A stretch of DNA of 64,000 nucleotides from Gemmiger sp. An120 (GTDB lineage Bacteria; Bacillota; Clostridia; Oscillospirales; Ruminococcaceae), in the NCBI RefSeq assembly GCF_002160955.1, contig NZ_NFLN01000011.1:42084-106083 (forward strand). The letters run 5' to 3'. The notes below the pieces were generated by a model. It was not told the origin of the DNA. It ran no database searches and saw only the letters and a list, made by a program, of their open reading frames with translations. Within the stretch, counting starts at the first letter, position 1. The number at the start of each line of letters is the position of its first letter. The position numbers were made by a program, and so were the translations under genes. Below, piece after piece: positions 35,238 to 43,853 of this stretch.

Positions 35238-35456
35238 ATGCCCGTAAACTATAAAAAGCTCTGGATTTTGCTGATCGAAAAACATATTACAAAGGCCCAA
35301 CTGAGAAAAAGCGCGAAGCTATCTCCGGCCACATTGACAAAGCTTAACAAAAATGAATATGTTTCGATGGAAATCTTAACTCGTGTTTGCAGCGTGCTGA
35401 GATGTGATATTGGTGATATTGTGGAAGTTGAACTGCCGGAGGATAAAAATGATTAA
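35238..35456 (+). CDS. Small Cro/CI-type helix-turn-helix regulator
   Basis: The 72-residue protein is one HTH_26/YozG-like domain: K-A-Q-L-R-K-S-A-K-L-S-P-A-T-L-T-K-L-N forms the helix-turn-helix and C-D-I-G-D-I-V the typical C-terminal end. GAGGTGAAAG lies before the ATG at 35238. It heads the methyltransferase operon and overlaps that gene by eight bases, so it probably controls the operon. Confidence 0.85.
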   Translation: MPVNYKKLWILLIEKHITKAQLRKSAKLSPATLTKLNKNEYVSMEILTRVCSVLRCDIGDIVEVELPEDKND

Positions 35457-36351
35457 TCCGAAAAATAAATGGCGGCGTTATAATACGCCACTCGGAATTT
35501 GTATCAACGAGAAATGTGAAACTGTTATTTCGGAGTATCTGGTCCCTAATTATCAAGGACAGATACAGTTGATTTTTACATCTCCGCCATTTCCCTTAAA
35601 CAGAGCAAAAAAATACGGGAATTTAAATGGGGATGAATATAAAAAATGGCTCTGTGATGTAGTTAAATCAATGTTGCCGCTGTTAACGGAAGATGGTTCT
35701 ATCGTAATTGAAATTGGCAACGCATGGAATTACGGTGAACCCACGTTTTCAACACTCCCTATGGAGACATTGCTTAGTATAAAAAATGAATGTGGCCTTT
35801 CTTTGTGCCAAGAGTTCATCTACTACAATCCGGCGAGACTCCCTTCGCCCATTCAGTATGTTAATATCGATAGAACTCGTGTAAAAGATTCTTTTACACG
35901 AGTGTGGTGGTTCTCGCGAAGTGCAACCCCTAAAGCAAATAATAGGAATGTCCTCAAACAATATAGTAAGCAAATGAAAAAGCTACTTGAGACAGGTCAA
36001 TATAATGCTGGAGAACGCCCTTCAGAGCACAGCATTAGTGAAACTGCTTTTAATCATAACAATGGAGGAGCAATTCCTTCTAATGTCATCATTGCCTCAA
36101 ACACAAACAGCAGAGACCCATACCTTCTCAGATGCAAAGAAAAAGGCATGAAAATTCATCCTGCACGTATGCCATTCGAAGTTCCAAGATTTTTTATTAA
36201 CCTACTAACGGATGAGGACGATATTGTAATGGACTGCTTTGCTGGCAGCAATACTACCGGCTACTGCGCGGAGAAGGCAAAGCGTCGCTGGATAAGTGTG
36301 GAGGCAGATAAGGAGTACTATATGGGGTCTAAGTACAGGTTTGTGAGGTGA
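35449..36351 (+). CDS. DNA methyltransferase (N4-cytosine/N6-adenine, beta-type motif order)
   Basis: The 300-residue protein has the catalytic motif IV as T-S-P-P-F near residue 44 and the S-adenosylmethionine motif I as D-C-F-A-G-S-N-T-T-G near 260. The catalytic motif thus comes first, as in beta-class amino methyltransferases. S/T-P-P-F is often seen in N4-cytosine enzymes but does not settle the base. No restriction endonuclease gene is adjacent. GGAGG lies before the ATG at 35449. The next gene, for a phosphoribosyltransferase-like protein, starts five bases after its stop. It may mark self DNA for the putative defence operon. Confidence 0.85.
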   Translation: MINPKNKWRRYNTPLGICINEKCETVISEYLVPNYQGQIQLIFTSPPFPLNRAKKYGNLNGDEYKKWLCDVVKSMLPLLTEDGSIVIEIGNAWNYGEPTFSTLPMETLLSIKNECGLSLCQEFIYYNPARLPSPIQYVNIDRTRVKDSFTRVWWFSRSATPKANNRNVLKQYSKQMKKLLETGQYNAGERPSEHSISETAFNHNNGGAIPSNVIIASNTNSRDPYLLRCKEKGMKIHPARMPFEVPRFFINLLTDEDDIVMDCFAGSNTTGYCAEKAKRRWISVEADKEYYMGSKYRFVR

Positions 36352-36356
36352 GAGAA

Positions 36357-37274
36357 ATGGCAACGAAAACAATCACATTTCCTGATGCTTTTCCTGACAG
36401 CGCTACCCTTATGTGCAACATTCAAGATACGGTTACATATTCATGGGCGCTTCAGAATTTCACTGAGTATAATGTTTCTGCTTGGCTAAACAATTTTCAA
36501 GGAGAAATCTTTCCAAAAGAGGATGAGGAAAGAATAGCATTATGGTTGTTATCAAATTATACTCACTATAACGAAAAAGAAGTTGATCATCTTTGCAAAA
36601 ACCTATATAAGAAATTTATTCATACATATGTAAACGATCAAAGCCTCACTGAAAAAACACTGTTGAAAAGCATGAAAGACTTTTGCTATATTCCGCTTGG
36701 CAGTGCAAGCGAAAGCGGAGGCTTTATTGCATATCAATTCAGAAAACAAGCTAAGATTGGTATTGACCGCTTCTTTTTTTTAACGGAAAATACAAGCATA
36801 AACGGAAATGTTGCAATCTTTATTGACGACGTCACATTAAGTGCGACTCAAGCAAAAGACCCTATCACCGATTTCGTCAAAAATCATTCTTTTGATAGCG
36901 TATACTTAATTACACTAATATCATCTTCCCAGGCCGAAAAGGAACTTCTACAGAATGGAATAAAAACCATTAGTTGTATTGAGATTGATGAGAAAAATCA
37001 ATGCTTCTCTGACCAATCCATTCTATTCCACAAGTTTCCTGATTTATTAGATCCGGTTAAAGACTTTTGTACTCATTATGGAAGCAAAGTGTTTAGCAAC
37101 TATCCCCTCGGATATAAAGATGGTCAGTATCTCTTTGGCTTCTTTTATAATACGCCCAATAATACTTTGCCAATCTTTTGGTCCAATAAGAATGGCTGGA
37201 TTCCTATATTTGAACGAAAGGAGAAGATTAGAACAGATGCAAGAATATGGCGCACTTTTGAGAAATACATTTAA
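36357..37274 (+). CDS. Phosphoribosyltransferase-like protein (PRTase-CE-like)
   Basis: The 305-residue protein has the PRPP-loop-like motif F-I-D-D-V-T-L-S-A-T-Q near residue 160, embedded in an alpha/beta fold, and a C-terminal F-F-Y-N-T-P-N-N-T-L-P-I-F-W. This pattern matches the conflict-system PRTase-like proteins predicted to modify or degrade nucleotides or to signal. The enzyme activity is inferred, not shown. The ATG at 36357 follows GAGGTGAGA. Its last 38 bases overlap the next gene, so the two products are coupled. Confidence 0.68.
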   Translation: MATKTITFPDAFPDSATLMCNIQDTVTYSWALQNFTEYNVSAWLNNFQGEIFPKEDEERIALWLLSNYTHYNEKEVDHLCKNLYKKFIHTYVNDQSLTEKTLLKSMKDFCYIPLGSASESGGFIAYQFRKQAKIGIDRFFFLTENTSINGNVAIFIDDVTLSATQAKDPITDFVKNHSFDSVYLITLISSSQAEKELLQNGIKTISCIEIDEKNQCFSDQSILFHKFPDLLDPVKDFCTHYGSKVFSNYPLGYKDGQYLFGFFYNTPNNTLPIFWSNKNGWIPIFERKEKIRTDARIWRTFEKYI

Positions 37275-39243
37275 AAATCCATTTGATGATTTTAATGCTT
37301 CTCTTATCGATACGGATAAGATTGTCAGATTTTGGTGTGATCCTACTGATAAAGGGCTCAAAGAATTATTGTCTGCTTCGGTGTTTTTTACACAAAAAAT
37401 GCCATTTATTATTCAGGGATCTCGCGGCTCTGGCAAAACCATGCTATTTAAGTACTACTCCTATGATGCACAAAAAATTGTCGCAAAAGAATATGGCAGT
37501 ATTATTTCACATTTAAGAAAATGTGGAGGTGTCGGCTTTTATTTCAGGTGTGACCCTCCTTTTATCAACTCGCTGAAGGCGGTCTGTGCTGATAGTTCCT
37601 TAGAAGAATGGGAGGATGTTTTCTCATATTATATGCAGATGCATATTTCTCAAAGTATTATTAATATGATATTGGATTTGGAAGCCGAGGGAGAATTATC
37701 GTCCGATAAATTTGAACAAAAAATTCTTGGTGAAATTTCTGCCGTATATGCCATTGAACCATTTAAAAGTTTCAAAGACTTGTATACCTCAGTTGTAAAA
37801 GAAATTAAAGCAATCCAAGACTACAAAAACCTTTCTATTTTTTTGGACGATGATATTAAGATCGCTCGGAAGTTTAGTCCTTTCAGCTTGGCCGAAGTGC
37901 TTATCGACTCTATCAGAAAATCTGTACAGGAGTTGTCGTCTATTAACTATGTTCTAATGGTAGATGAATACGAAGCGCTTCCACCAGAGTTGCAAAGAAG
38001 CTTCAATACTATGCTAAAGTATGCTAACGATAAACTTACGCTTCGAATCGGCAGAAGAACTGAGCGAAATATTGAAACTGCAACTATTAATGATACAGAG
38101 TATTTAAGGATCAATAATGACTATCTGCTTGTTGATTTAGATGAAAATATGAGAACTGGTGATCCTAAAAAATACTTTTACAGCGTGGCTCAAAAACGGA
38201 TTGATTTAGTTTTCAAGGATGTTTCTGTTGATGTGAAACGGTTATTTGGTAGTACTGAAGACCTTTTAGAAGAGTGCAAAAATAATGCAGGTAGTAGAAA
38301 AGAACATATCCGCCAAATTCTAAAGACGGACACGGCTCTTTCTGGAGAACAGATCAATGCAATCATCAGCATAATCGAAGCACCAGATAACCCCATAATG
38401 GAAATGCTCAATGCACTATGGGTAATACGTAATCCGGACAAAGATAAGTTGAAAATTGCCCGCGATGTTCAGCAAGTGATGTGGGATTATCTTAATAAAT
38501 GCCATACGCTTGAAAGCCAAAAGTATAAGCTTGATTATGAGAATAAATATCGGTACACATTGACAGTGCTTTTGTGTTCGATTTATAAAAAGAACAAGAT
38601 GTACTATAGTTTTAATACAATTGTTCATTTGGCTAACGGTAACACACGCGTTTTTATCAATCTTTGTCGTGAAATAATTTCTGATGCCTTATTTTATGAA
38701 CCCGATGCTTTTTTTGATAATCTTTCTGTTTCGGCGCTAACTCAAAGTAATGCAATCCATAAGTTTTCTGCCAAAGAATTTGACGATATCTGCTCCATCA
38801 TCCAGTACGGTGAGAGCATCAGAAAACTAATCCTAAACTTGGGTAATATGTTTGCCGAATTCCATAAAGACAGGCGAGCCCGCTATCCGGAAACTAATCA
38901 GTTCGTTCTTGATAAATTAGAGCTCGAGGAAATGAATTCTACTACTTTGAATATGGCATTAAGATGGTCTATGATAGTAAAGAAGCCCACTCCTCAACGG
39001 TTATCTGTAGATATTAATAAGCGGGGCGATATCTTTTATATTGATCGTATTTTCTCACCTCTGTTTAATATTTCGTACAGAACTCGTGGCGGATTTAACG
39101 TATCCATTGAAAAAGAAGAGTTTTCAAAAATGTGCGAAGGTATTTTTACCCCTTCTGCAGTTGGAAAAGTACTGGGGACAAAAAAAGAAGAATCCGCCGA
39201 ACAACTATCCCTCTTTGGGGAGATTGGAGATGGTAGTTGTTGA
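37237..39243 (+). CDS. ORC/CDC6-like AAA ATPase of a putative defence operon
   Basis: The 668-residue protein has Walker A G-S-R-G-S-G-K-T near residues 61-68 and Walker B L-M-V-D-E-Y-E near 241, followed by an arginine-rich sensor region. It resembles the ORC/CDC6-type single-domain AAA proteins that accompany uncharacterised effectors in mobile islands. The long C-terminal part (350-668) is helical without known motifs. The start at 37237 lies inside the preceding gene, after AAAGGAGA. Its stop overlaps the TTG start of the next gene, so the four genes act together. Confidence 0.72.
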   Translation: MQEYGALLRNTFKNPFDDFNASLIDTDKIVRFWCDPTDKGLKELLSASVFFTQKMPFIIQGSRGSGKTMLFKYYSYDAQKIVAKEYGSIISHLRKCGGVGFYFRCDPPFINSLKAVCADSSLEEWEDVFSYYMQMHISQSIINMILDLEAEGELSSDKFEQKILGEISAVYAIEPFKSFKDLYTSVVKEIKAIQDYKNLSIFLDDDIKIARKFSPFSLAEVLIDSIRKSVQELSSINYVLMVDEYEALPPELQRSFNTMLKYANDKLTLRIGRRTERNIETATINDTEYLRINNDYLLVDLDENMRTGDPKKYFYSVAQKRIDLVFKDVSVDVKRLFGSTEDLLEECKNNAGSRKEHIRQILKTDTALSGEQINAIISIIEAPDNPIMEMLNALWVIRNPDKDKLKIARDVQQVMWDYLNKCHTLESQKYKLDYENKYRYTLTVLLCSIYKKNKMYYSFNTIVHLANGNTRVFINLCREIISDALFYEPDAFFDNLSVSALTQSNAIHKFSAKEFDDICSIIQYGESIRKLILNLGNMFAEFHKDRRARYPETNQFVLDKLELEEMNSTTLNMALRWSMIVKKPTPQRLSVDINKRGDIFYIDRIFSPLFNISYRTRGGFNVSIEKEEFSKMCEGIFTPSAVGKVLGTKKEESAEQLSLFGEIGDGSC

Positions 39244-40172
39244 GTAATAGCGTTGTTTATAAAATGGAACAGATTGGCGGTTATATATTTGATACTGTAG
39301 ACTGTTTTATTTGTGCTGCACATGACGACGAAAGATCTACTGAGGGGATTTCTAAGATGCTTGCATCTGGTGTACAAGTGGAACATGCTATTATTATCAA
39401 GTACGATAATGGAAGCCATTCCACTGCTCTAAATAAACTGTTCGAAGGCCGAGCGCAAGAAATCTCTGTATCGAATGATGTGAACAGCTTCATCCTGCAA
39501 TTCAAAAAACTAATTAAGCCTTATATTAACAAAAACATGGCTATAGACATTTCTTGTGTCCGAATTCCGGATATGTTTTCGATTATGAAAATTCTAAAGT
39601 TAAATGATCATACAAAGCATATTCCGTGCATCTATTCTGTCCCATACGATTATGAGTATTTTGCAGGAGATTTTTCTTATAAATCCTCTCTTGGTGATTT
39701 GCGAAATTATGAATTAGCTGGTTATGGTGGAGATTATAACCCTGATGACCCGAATTCGACTTATGTTGTTTTTCTTGGATTCGAAGGAGCCCTATCGCTA
39801 AAAGTTTTGGAAGAAGCTGCTTACAAACATTTGACGTTTGTCAACAGTTTGCCATCGCTTTCGCAAAAGTATAAAGATATTAGCATCCTAAATAATCGAA
39901 GTTCGATTAAAGGAAAAAAGTACGACGCAATCCTTTATGCGCCTGCTGATAATCCATTTGAAGTATATAATTTTCTTGAGAAAAGGTATTCTGACGAGCC
40001 ATCGATATGTATTTCTCCATTAGCTACGAAACCTGTAGCTTTGGGGGTATGTATGTTCGCTTTGAATTACGAGAAAGCTCGTATTGTGTACCCAATTTCT
40101 GACGTTTACTCTTCACATATAACTAATCAAGTTACAAAGAGTTTAGTGTATGAGATTTCACTGGTACAGTAA
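39240..40172 (+). CDS. Uncharacterised alpha/beta protein, last gene of the putative defence operon
   Basis: The 310-residue protein is not recognised. It alternates hydrophobic strands and helices, has A-A-H-D-D-E-R-S near residue 26, D-I-S-C near 103 and a conserved-looking A-P-A-D-N-P-F-E-V-Y near 238, which suggests a Rossmann-like fold. It could be the effector or sensor of the operon. The start is taken as the TTG at 39240, overlapping the ATPase stop as TTGA, with GGAGATGG upstream; the ATG at 39264 is an alternative. A strong terminator lies downstream at 40524. Confidence 0.6.
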   Translation: MSNSVVYKMEQIGGYIFDTVDCFICAAHDDERSTEGISKMLASGVQVEHAIIIKYDNGSHSTALNKLFEGRAQEISVSNDVNSFILQFKKLIKPYINKNMAIDISCVRIPDMFSIMKILKLNDHTKHIPCIYSVPYDYEYFAGDFSYKSSLGDLRNYELAGYGGDYNPDDPNSTYVVFLGFEGALSLKVLEEAAYKHLTFVNSLPSLSQKYKDISILNNRSSIKGKKYDAILYAPADNPFEVYNFLEKRYSDEPSICISPLATKPVALGVCMFALNYEKARIVYPISDVYSSHITNQVTKSLVYEISLVQ

Positions 40173-40523
40173 ATGGTCTCTTAAACGCCAAACTAATTAT
40201 TGCCGGCAAACTCCATTCATGCTAGAGTCTGCAAACCAATTTGCGAAAAACTCTTGACACCACCATATCCGCCCGGAAACCATGTAAGACGGAAAGAAAG
40301 GATATTTCCCGGGTTCTCTAAAACGGACCCGTGTGTCACAAACGGACAGATAAATGGATTGAGAGACGCCACCGTATGAACCATAGCGGCGTATGCTATG
40401 TGGGGCTCCTAGATATAGGTGGAAATGAGGGGGCGATACTAATCTGTAGCGGAAGAGCTCTCTCACTCCACAATTAGAACAGTAAATTCATAGTCTTGCG
40501 TTCTTCATATTTGCTGAGCTTTT
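40173..40523. other. Gap after the putative defence operon
   Basis: These 350 bases hold no credible gene. TTGACA at 40253-40258 could be a promoter element, but no good -10 box is seen at the proper distance. Confidence 0.4.
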
Positions 40524-40557
40524 AAAACAAGGAAGCCTGATTAGGCTTCCTTGTTTT
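40524..40557. terminator. Strong bidirectional terminator
   Basis: AAAACAAGGAAGCCT and its perfect complement surround GATT. A-rich and T-rich ends make it work on both strands. Confidence 0.88.
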
Positions 40558-40583
40558 CGTATAAAGCGCCAATTAAACCCATT

Positions 40584-40607
40584 AAGGAAGTCTAATTAGG
40601 CTTCCTT
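40584..40607. repeat. Second, shortened copy of the terminator stem
   Basis: AAGGAAGTCT-AATT-AGGCTTCCTT repeats the core of the 40524-40557 hairpin with one mismatch, 27 bases further on, which suggests a local duplication. Confidence 0.7.
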
Positions 40608-41061
40608 GATCCAGGTGCCCGGGCGGAATCTGAAACACCCTGTTCTGAACAAGGATTGAAAGTCCGAATTATCGTATCTCACTTGTGATATTCTGGAAAA
40701 GGAGAAAAAGAATGTTGCGAAGAAAACCACCCCGTTTCCGTATCTTGCCCGTATCACAAACTGTATTTTGTGAGGCAAGAAAAGCCTTATAACATGAGGC
40801 TTTTCGCGGCGTGATGCGATTTGTGGCAGGGTAAGGCTGTTCTTTTCCACGGCGTAGCTCTGTTCGTATTCTTTTGAACCGCCCGTTCGATTCCATCTAT
40901 GTCCACTCAAAGAACACCGCATTATCGTGCCGAGGATGACGGCAATGGCAACCCAAAGAGGCACATCTCGGTTTGAAACCATGCCTCAAACACGGAGGTT
41001 ATTGCCACACTATCATCGCACAATATGGTCTCTCCCAGGAGGTGTCTAGCTTTGCAAGCAT

Positions 41062-41083
41062 AGCGTTTGGATATCCAAACGCT
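41062..41083. repeat. Perfect 22-bp palindrome
   Basis: The 11-base half AGCGTTTGGAT is followed directly by its reverse complement. The centre GGATATCC is shared in part with the two downstream inverted repeats. Confidence 0.85.
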
Positions 41084-41178
41084 GTTTGCCTTGGGCGAAC
41101 CCAAACCCCTGGCAGACGAATCTACATGTCAAGAATCTCCCACGTAAGTCGAACTGCCTCATAGGTGGTTTTGATAAG

Positions 41179-41204
41179 CAAGGATATCATAAACGATATC
41201 CTTG
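41179..41204. repeat. Inverted repeat, operator-like, copy 1
   Basis: CAAGGATATC and its perfect complement flank ATAAAC. Confidence 0.85.
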
Positions 41205-41233
41205 GCGCCGGAAGAACCAACATACCCCTTTCA

Positions 41234-41257
41234 AAGGATATCGAAAACGATATCCTT
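41234..41257. repeat. Inverted repeat, operator-like, copy 2
   Basis: AAGGATATCG and its perfect complement flank AAAA. It differs from copy 1 at only two positions and lies 55 bases downstream. Confidence 0.85.
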
Positions 41258-41447
41258 GTATGTCGCATGCATTGTGAACGGACATGGTGCGCGGAGAATC
41301 AGGGTAGCTGTTTTGAAGAAGCGGCGTTACAAGTTCAATTCCGGCGCCCTTCTTCTTCAAAATAAAAACATTAACAAGGAGGAATGTGAAAGAGGACAAT
41401 TATCACGTTCGTAAAACACCAAATGATACAATAGAGAGGATGTTGCG

Positions 41448-42491
41448 ATGAACCAAAACCTGAATCTGTATACGATGCAAACTTTGTTTGAGCAACCCGT
41501 GGAACCGGTGGATTTCATTGTGGAAGGCTTGCTCGCACCGGGACTATACATTTTGGGTGGTTCGCCTAAGGTGGGAAAAAGTTGGCTGGCATTGCAGCTC
41601 TGTCTGGCGGTGTGCGACGGGACGGCCTTCCTTGGACGTGCTACCCACCAAAGCGAGGTGCTCTATCTGGCATTGGAAGATGGCCCGCAGCGACTGCATT
41701 CCCGTGCGCTGCGCCTCACCCAAACCGCACCTTCCGGGCTTTACCTTTGCGGGCAGGCGTTGCCTATCGGACAAGGGCTGGAGCCGCAGCTGGAACATAC
41801 GCTGGACGAGCATCCTGATATCCGTCTCGTTATTCTGGACACCTTGCAAAAGGTGCGTTGCGTGTCCGGCAGCGGGATGTCCTACGGCTCGGATTACCAG
41901 GATGCGGCGGCGCTCAAGAGCATCGCTGACCGCTACCATGTTTGTCTGCTGGCAATCCACCATTTGCGCAAGCTGCCGGACGAGGATCCGTTTAACCGGC
42001 TGTCCGGTACGAACGGCTTGACGGGTGCGGCGGACGGTACCCTTATTCTGGTACGTCCTAAACGACAGGAGAATGTGGCGGTACTTACCGCGACCGGGCG
42101 GGACATTGAAGACCAGGAGGAAACACTGGAGTTTGACGATTGCCGCTGGAACCGAACGACCGACCCGGAACAGCTTCAGTTTGGCCTGCTTGTCATGCTG
42201 CTGCAAAAACTGCTTCGGCAGGATGCGTTTCAAGGCACTGCAACTGAGCTGGCTGACTGGCTGGGAAAGGAAGGCCTGCTCTTTGGGCCGGCACAGCTTT
42301 CCCGGTATCTCCAGAGTCGTGGCCGTCAGCTGGCAGAAGCGGGAATTGGGCTGGAAGTGAGCCGTACCAACAGCAAAAGGTCCCTTCGGCTCTGGCTTGG
42401 TGACAGAAGTGACGGTTGTGACGGCATTCCCGGAGAAGAAATCGCGGCGAATATGCTGTCACTGCCGTCACCGGCGTCACAGGCTTCGTAA
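41448..42491 (+). CDS. RepA-like AAA_25 helicase of an integrative element
   Basis: The 347-residue protein has a RecA-like ATPase core with Walker A G-S-P-K-V-G-K-S near residue 40 and Walker B L-V-I-L-D-T near 128, as in hexameric RepA-type plasmid helicases. Proteins of this type are common beside tyrosine integrases in Firmicute mobilisable elements and may unwind the excised circle for replication. The stop overlaps the integrase ATG as TAATG, so the two are co-translated. Confidence 0.85.
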   Translation: MNQNLNLYTMQTLFEQPVEPVDFIVEGLLAPGLYILGGSPKVGKSWLALQLCLAVCDGTAFLGRATHQSEVLYLALEDGPQRLHSRALRLTQTAPSGLYLCGQALPIGQGLEPQLEHTLDEHPDIRLVILDTLQKVRCVSGSGMSYGSDYQDAAALKSIADRYHVCLLAIHHLRKLPDEDPFNRLSGTNGLTGAADGTLILVRPKRQENVAVLTATGRDIEDQEETLEFDDCRWNRTTDPEQLQFGLLVMLLQKLLRQDAFQGTATELADWLGKEGLLFGPAQLSRYLQSRGRQLAEAGIGLEVSRTNSKRSLRLWLGDRSDGCDGIPGEEIAANMLSLPSPASQAS

Positions 42492-43702
42492 TGGGGGTGA
42501 GCGGAATAGCGTCCATCAAACAAAGAGGCGAACGAAAATTCAAGATCACCGTCTGCAACGGGTACCGCCCCGGAGGACAAAAGCGGATGCAGAGCCGTAC
42601 CATCGACGTGCCAAAGGAGATCCCCAAACGCAGCGTGATGCAGTACGTCTACGCAGAAGCCCAGAAGCTGGAGAAGCGGTTTCGCTGCGGAATGGACGAA
42701 GACGACCGAACCACCTTTGAGCAGTATGCTGAGAGCTGGCTCAAACGCCAGACTCATTACAAGCCCAGCACCCTGGCTGGCTATCAGCGAGAGCTGAAAA
42801 TCGTCTATACCTACATCGGCGGCATCGCACTGAACAAGCTCCGTCCGCTGATTCTGGAAGAAATGTGTGCGGAGCTGCGCAAACGGAAAAAGCGCAACGG
42901 CGAACCGGTGTGTGAAGACACGGTTCGCAAGTATCTCCAGACGGTCTCGGCGGTACTGGAAGACGCAAAGCGGAACGACATTCTGCTCTATAATCCTGCC
43001 CATCGGGTGCGGGGCATCCGGGTGGAAAGAAAGGTGCAGCCCATCCCCAGCGAGTTCGAGATGCGCAAATTGTTGCAATGCATTTTGCAGGAGCCGCTCC
43101 TCTACCGGGTGTTTTATCTGACCGCCATTGCCACCGGGATGCGCCGGGGCGAACTGTGCGCCCTGCGCTGGAACGACCTGCACAGCGGCGGGGCAGTGTT
43201 GGTGCAGCGCTCCCGCAGCTCGGTGCTGGGGCAGGGCATTGTGGAGAGCAGCACCAAAAACCACCGCGCCCGCACCGTGGTGATTCCGGATCTGGTGCAC
43301 GACTACATGGGTGAGCTGTTTCTGGAGCAGGCAAGAGAGGGGAGAATTATCCGCCCGGATGACTACATCTTCTCTACCGCCGAAGGGCCGGCCCACCCGG
43401 ACTCTTTTACCCGGCGGCTTCGCAGGCTTTACCAGAAGAACGACTTCCCCGCAGAGTATCATCTGCACACCCTGCGGCATTTCTTCGCCACCTACCTGCT
43501 GCAAAACAATACCAGCAAACAGGTGGCGGCTGACCTGCTGGGGCATGCGGATACCAGCTTTTTAGAGCGTACCTACTGCCATCCCCAACTGGAGAGCAAG
43601 CAGCAGGCGGCGCTCATCTTGGAGAGCATGCTGGAACCGGCGGAACAAGAAGCCTGGGAGCGGGAACAGCGCGAAGCGCAGTGTATGAGTGCGGCAAACT
43701 GA
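42491..43702 (+). CDS. Tyrosine recombinase/integrase 1
   Basis: The 403-residue protein has an N-terminal arm-binding region, a core-binding SAM-like domain (about 70-170) and a catalytic domain with the first Arg in A-T-G-M-R-R-G-E, H-T-L-R-H, the His in L-L-G-H-A-D and the Tyr nucleophile in R-T-Y-C-H-P. All catalytic residues are present. It belongs to the Tn916-type integrase group. It is encoded directly behind the RepA-like gene and followed by a hairpin. Confidence 0.9.
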   Translation: MGVSGIASIKQRGERKFKITVCNGYRPGGQKRMQSRTIDVPKEIPKRSVMQYVYAEAQKLEKRFRCGMDEDDRTTFEQYAESWLKRQTHYKPSTLAGYQRELKIVYTYIGGIALNKLRPLILEEMCAELRKRKKRNGEPVCEDTVRKYLQTVSAVLEDAKRNDILLYNPAHRVRGIRVERKVQPIPSEFEMRKLLQCILQEPLLYRVFYLTAIATGMRRGELCALRWNDLHSGGAVLVQRSRSSVLGQGIVESSTKNHRARTVVIPDLVHDYMGELFLEQAREGRIIRPDDYIFSTAEGPAHPDSFTRRLRRLYQKNDFPAEYHLHTLRHFFATYLLQNNTSKQVAADLLGHADTSFLERTYCHPQLESKQQAALILESMLEPAEQEAWEREQREAQCMSAAN

Positions 43703-43742
43703 ACAGCAGGGGCGACGGGCGACCGTCGCCCCTGTTGCTGTT
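43702..43742. terminator. GC-rich hairpin between the two integrase genes
   Basis: A stem of about 16 bases (AGGGGCGACGG and complement around GCGA, extended by AACAGC and GCTGTT) lies directly after integrase 1. It lacks a T run, so it may slow rather than end transcription. Confidence 0.6.
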
Positions 43743-43853
43743 GATGAGGCAGAGTAAAATGCAGAGCCCTCTTCTTGTTGGATTTGGTGATAGATATCTG
43801 TCGCAGTTGTCGGTATGCTTTGTGGTACCAAAACACAAAAGGAGTGGTCAACG

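Larger units (their letters stand above)
40608..41447. promoter_or_regulatory. Long control region before the RepA/integrase operon
   Basis: This 840-base stretch has no credible gene but is rich in symmetry: a perfect 22-bp palindrome at 41062-41083 (AGCGTTTGGAT and complement), and two inverted repeats at 41179-41204 and 41234-41257 that share AAGGATATC and its complement. Such a region could hold the operators and possibly the origin or transfer site of the element. Which of these applies cannot be read from sequence alone. Confidence 0.5.

Noticed and set aside
40608..41447. Several 60-130-codon frames on both strands before the RepA-like gene
   Set aside because: They contradict each other, lack ribosome binding sites and overlap the palindrome cluster; no protein family is visible.
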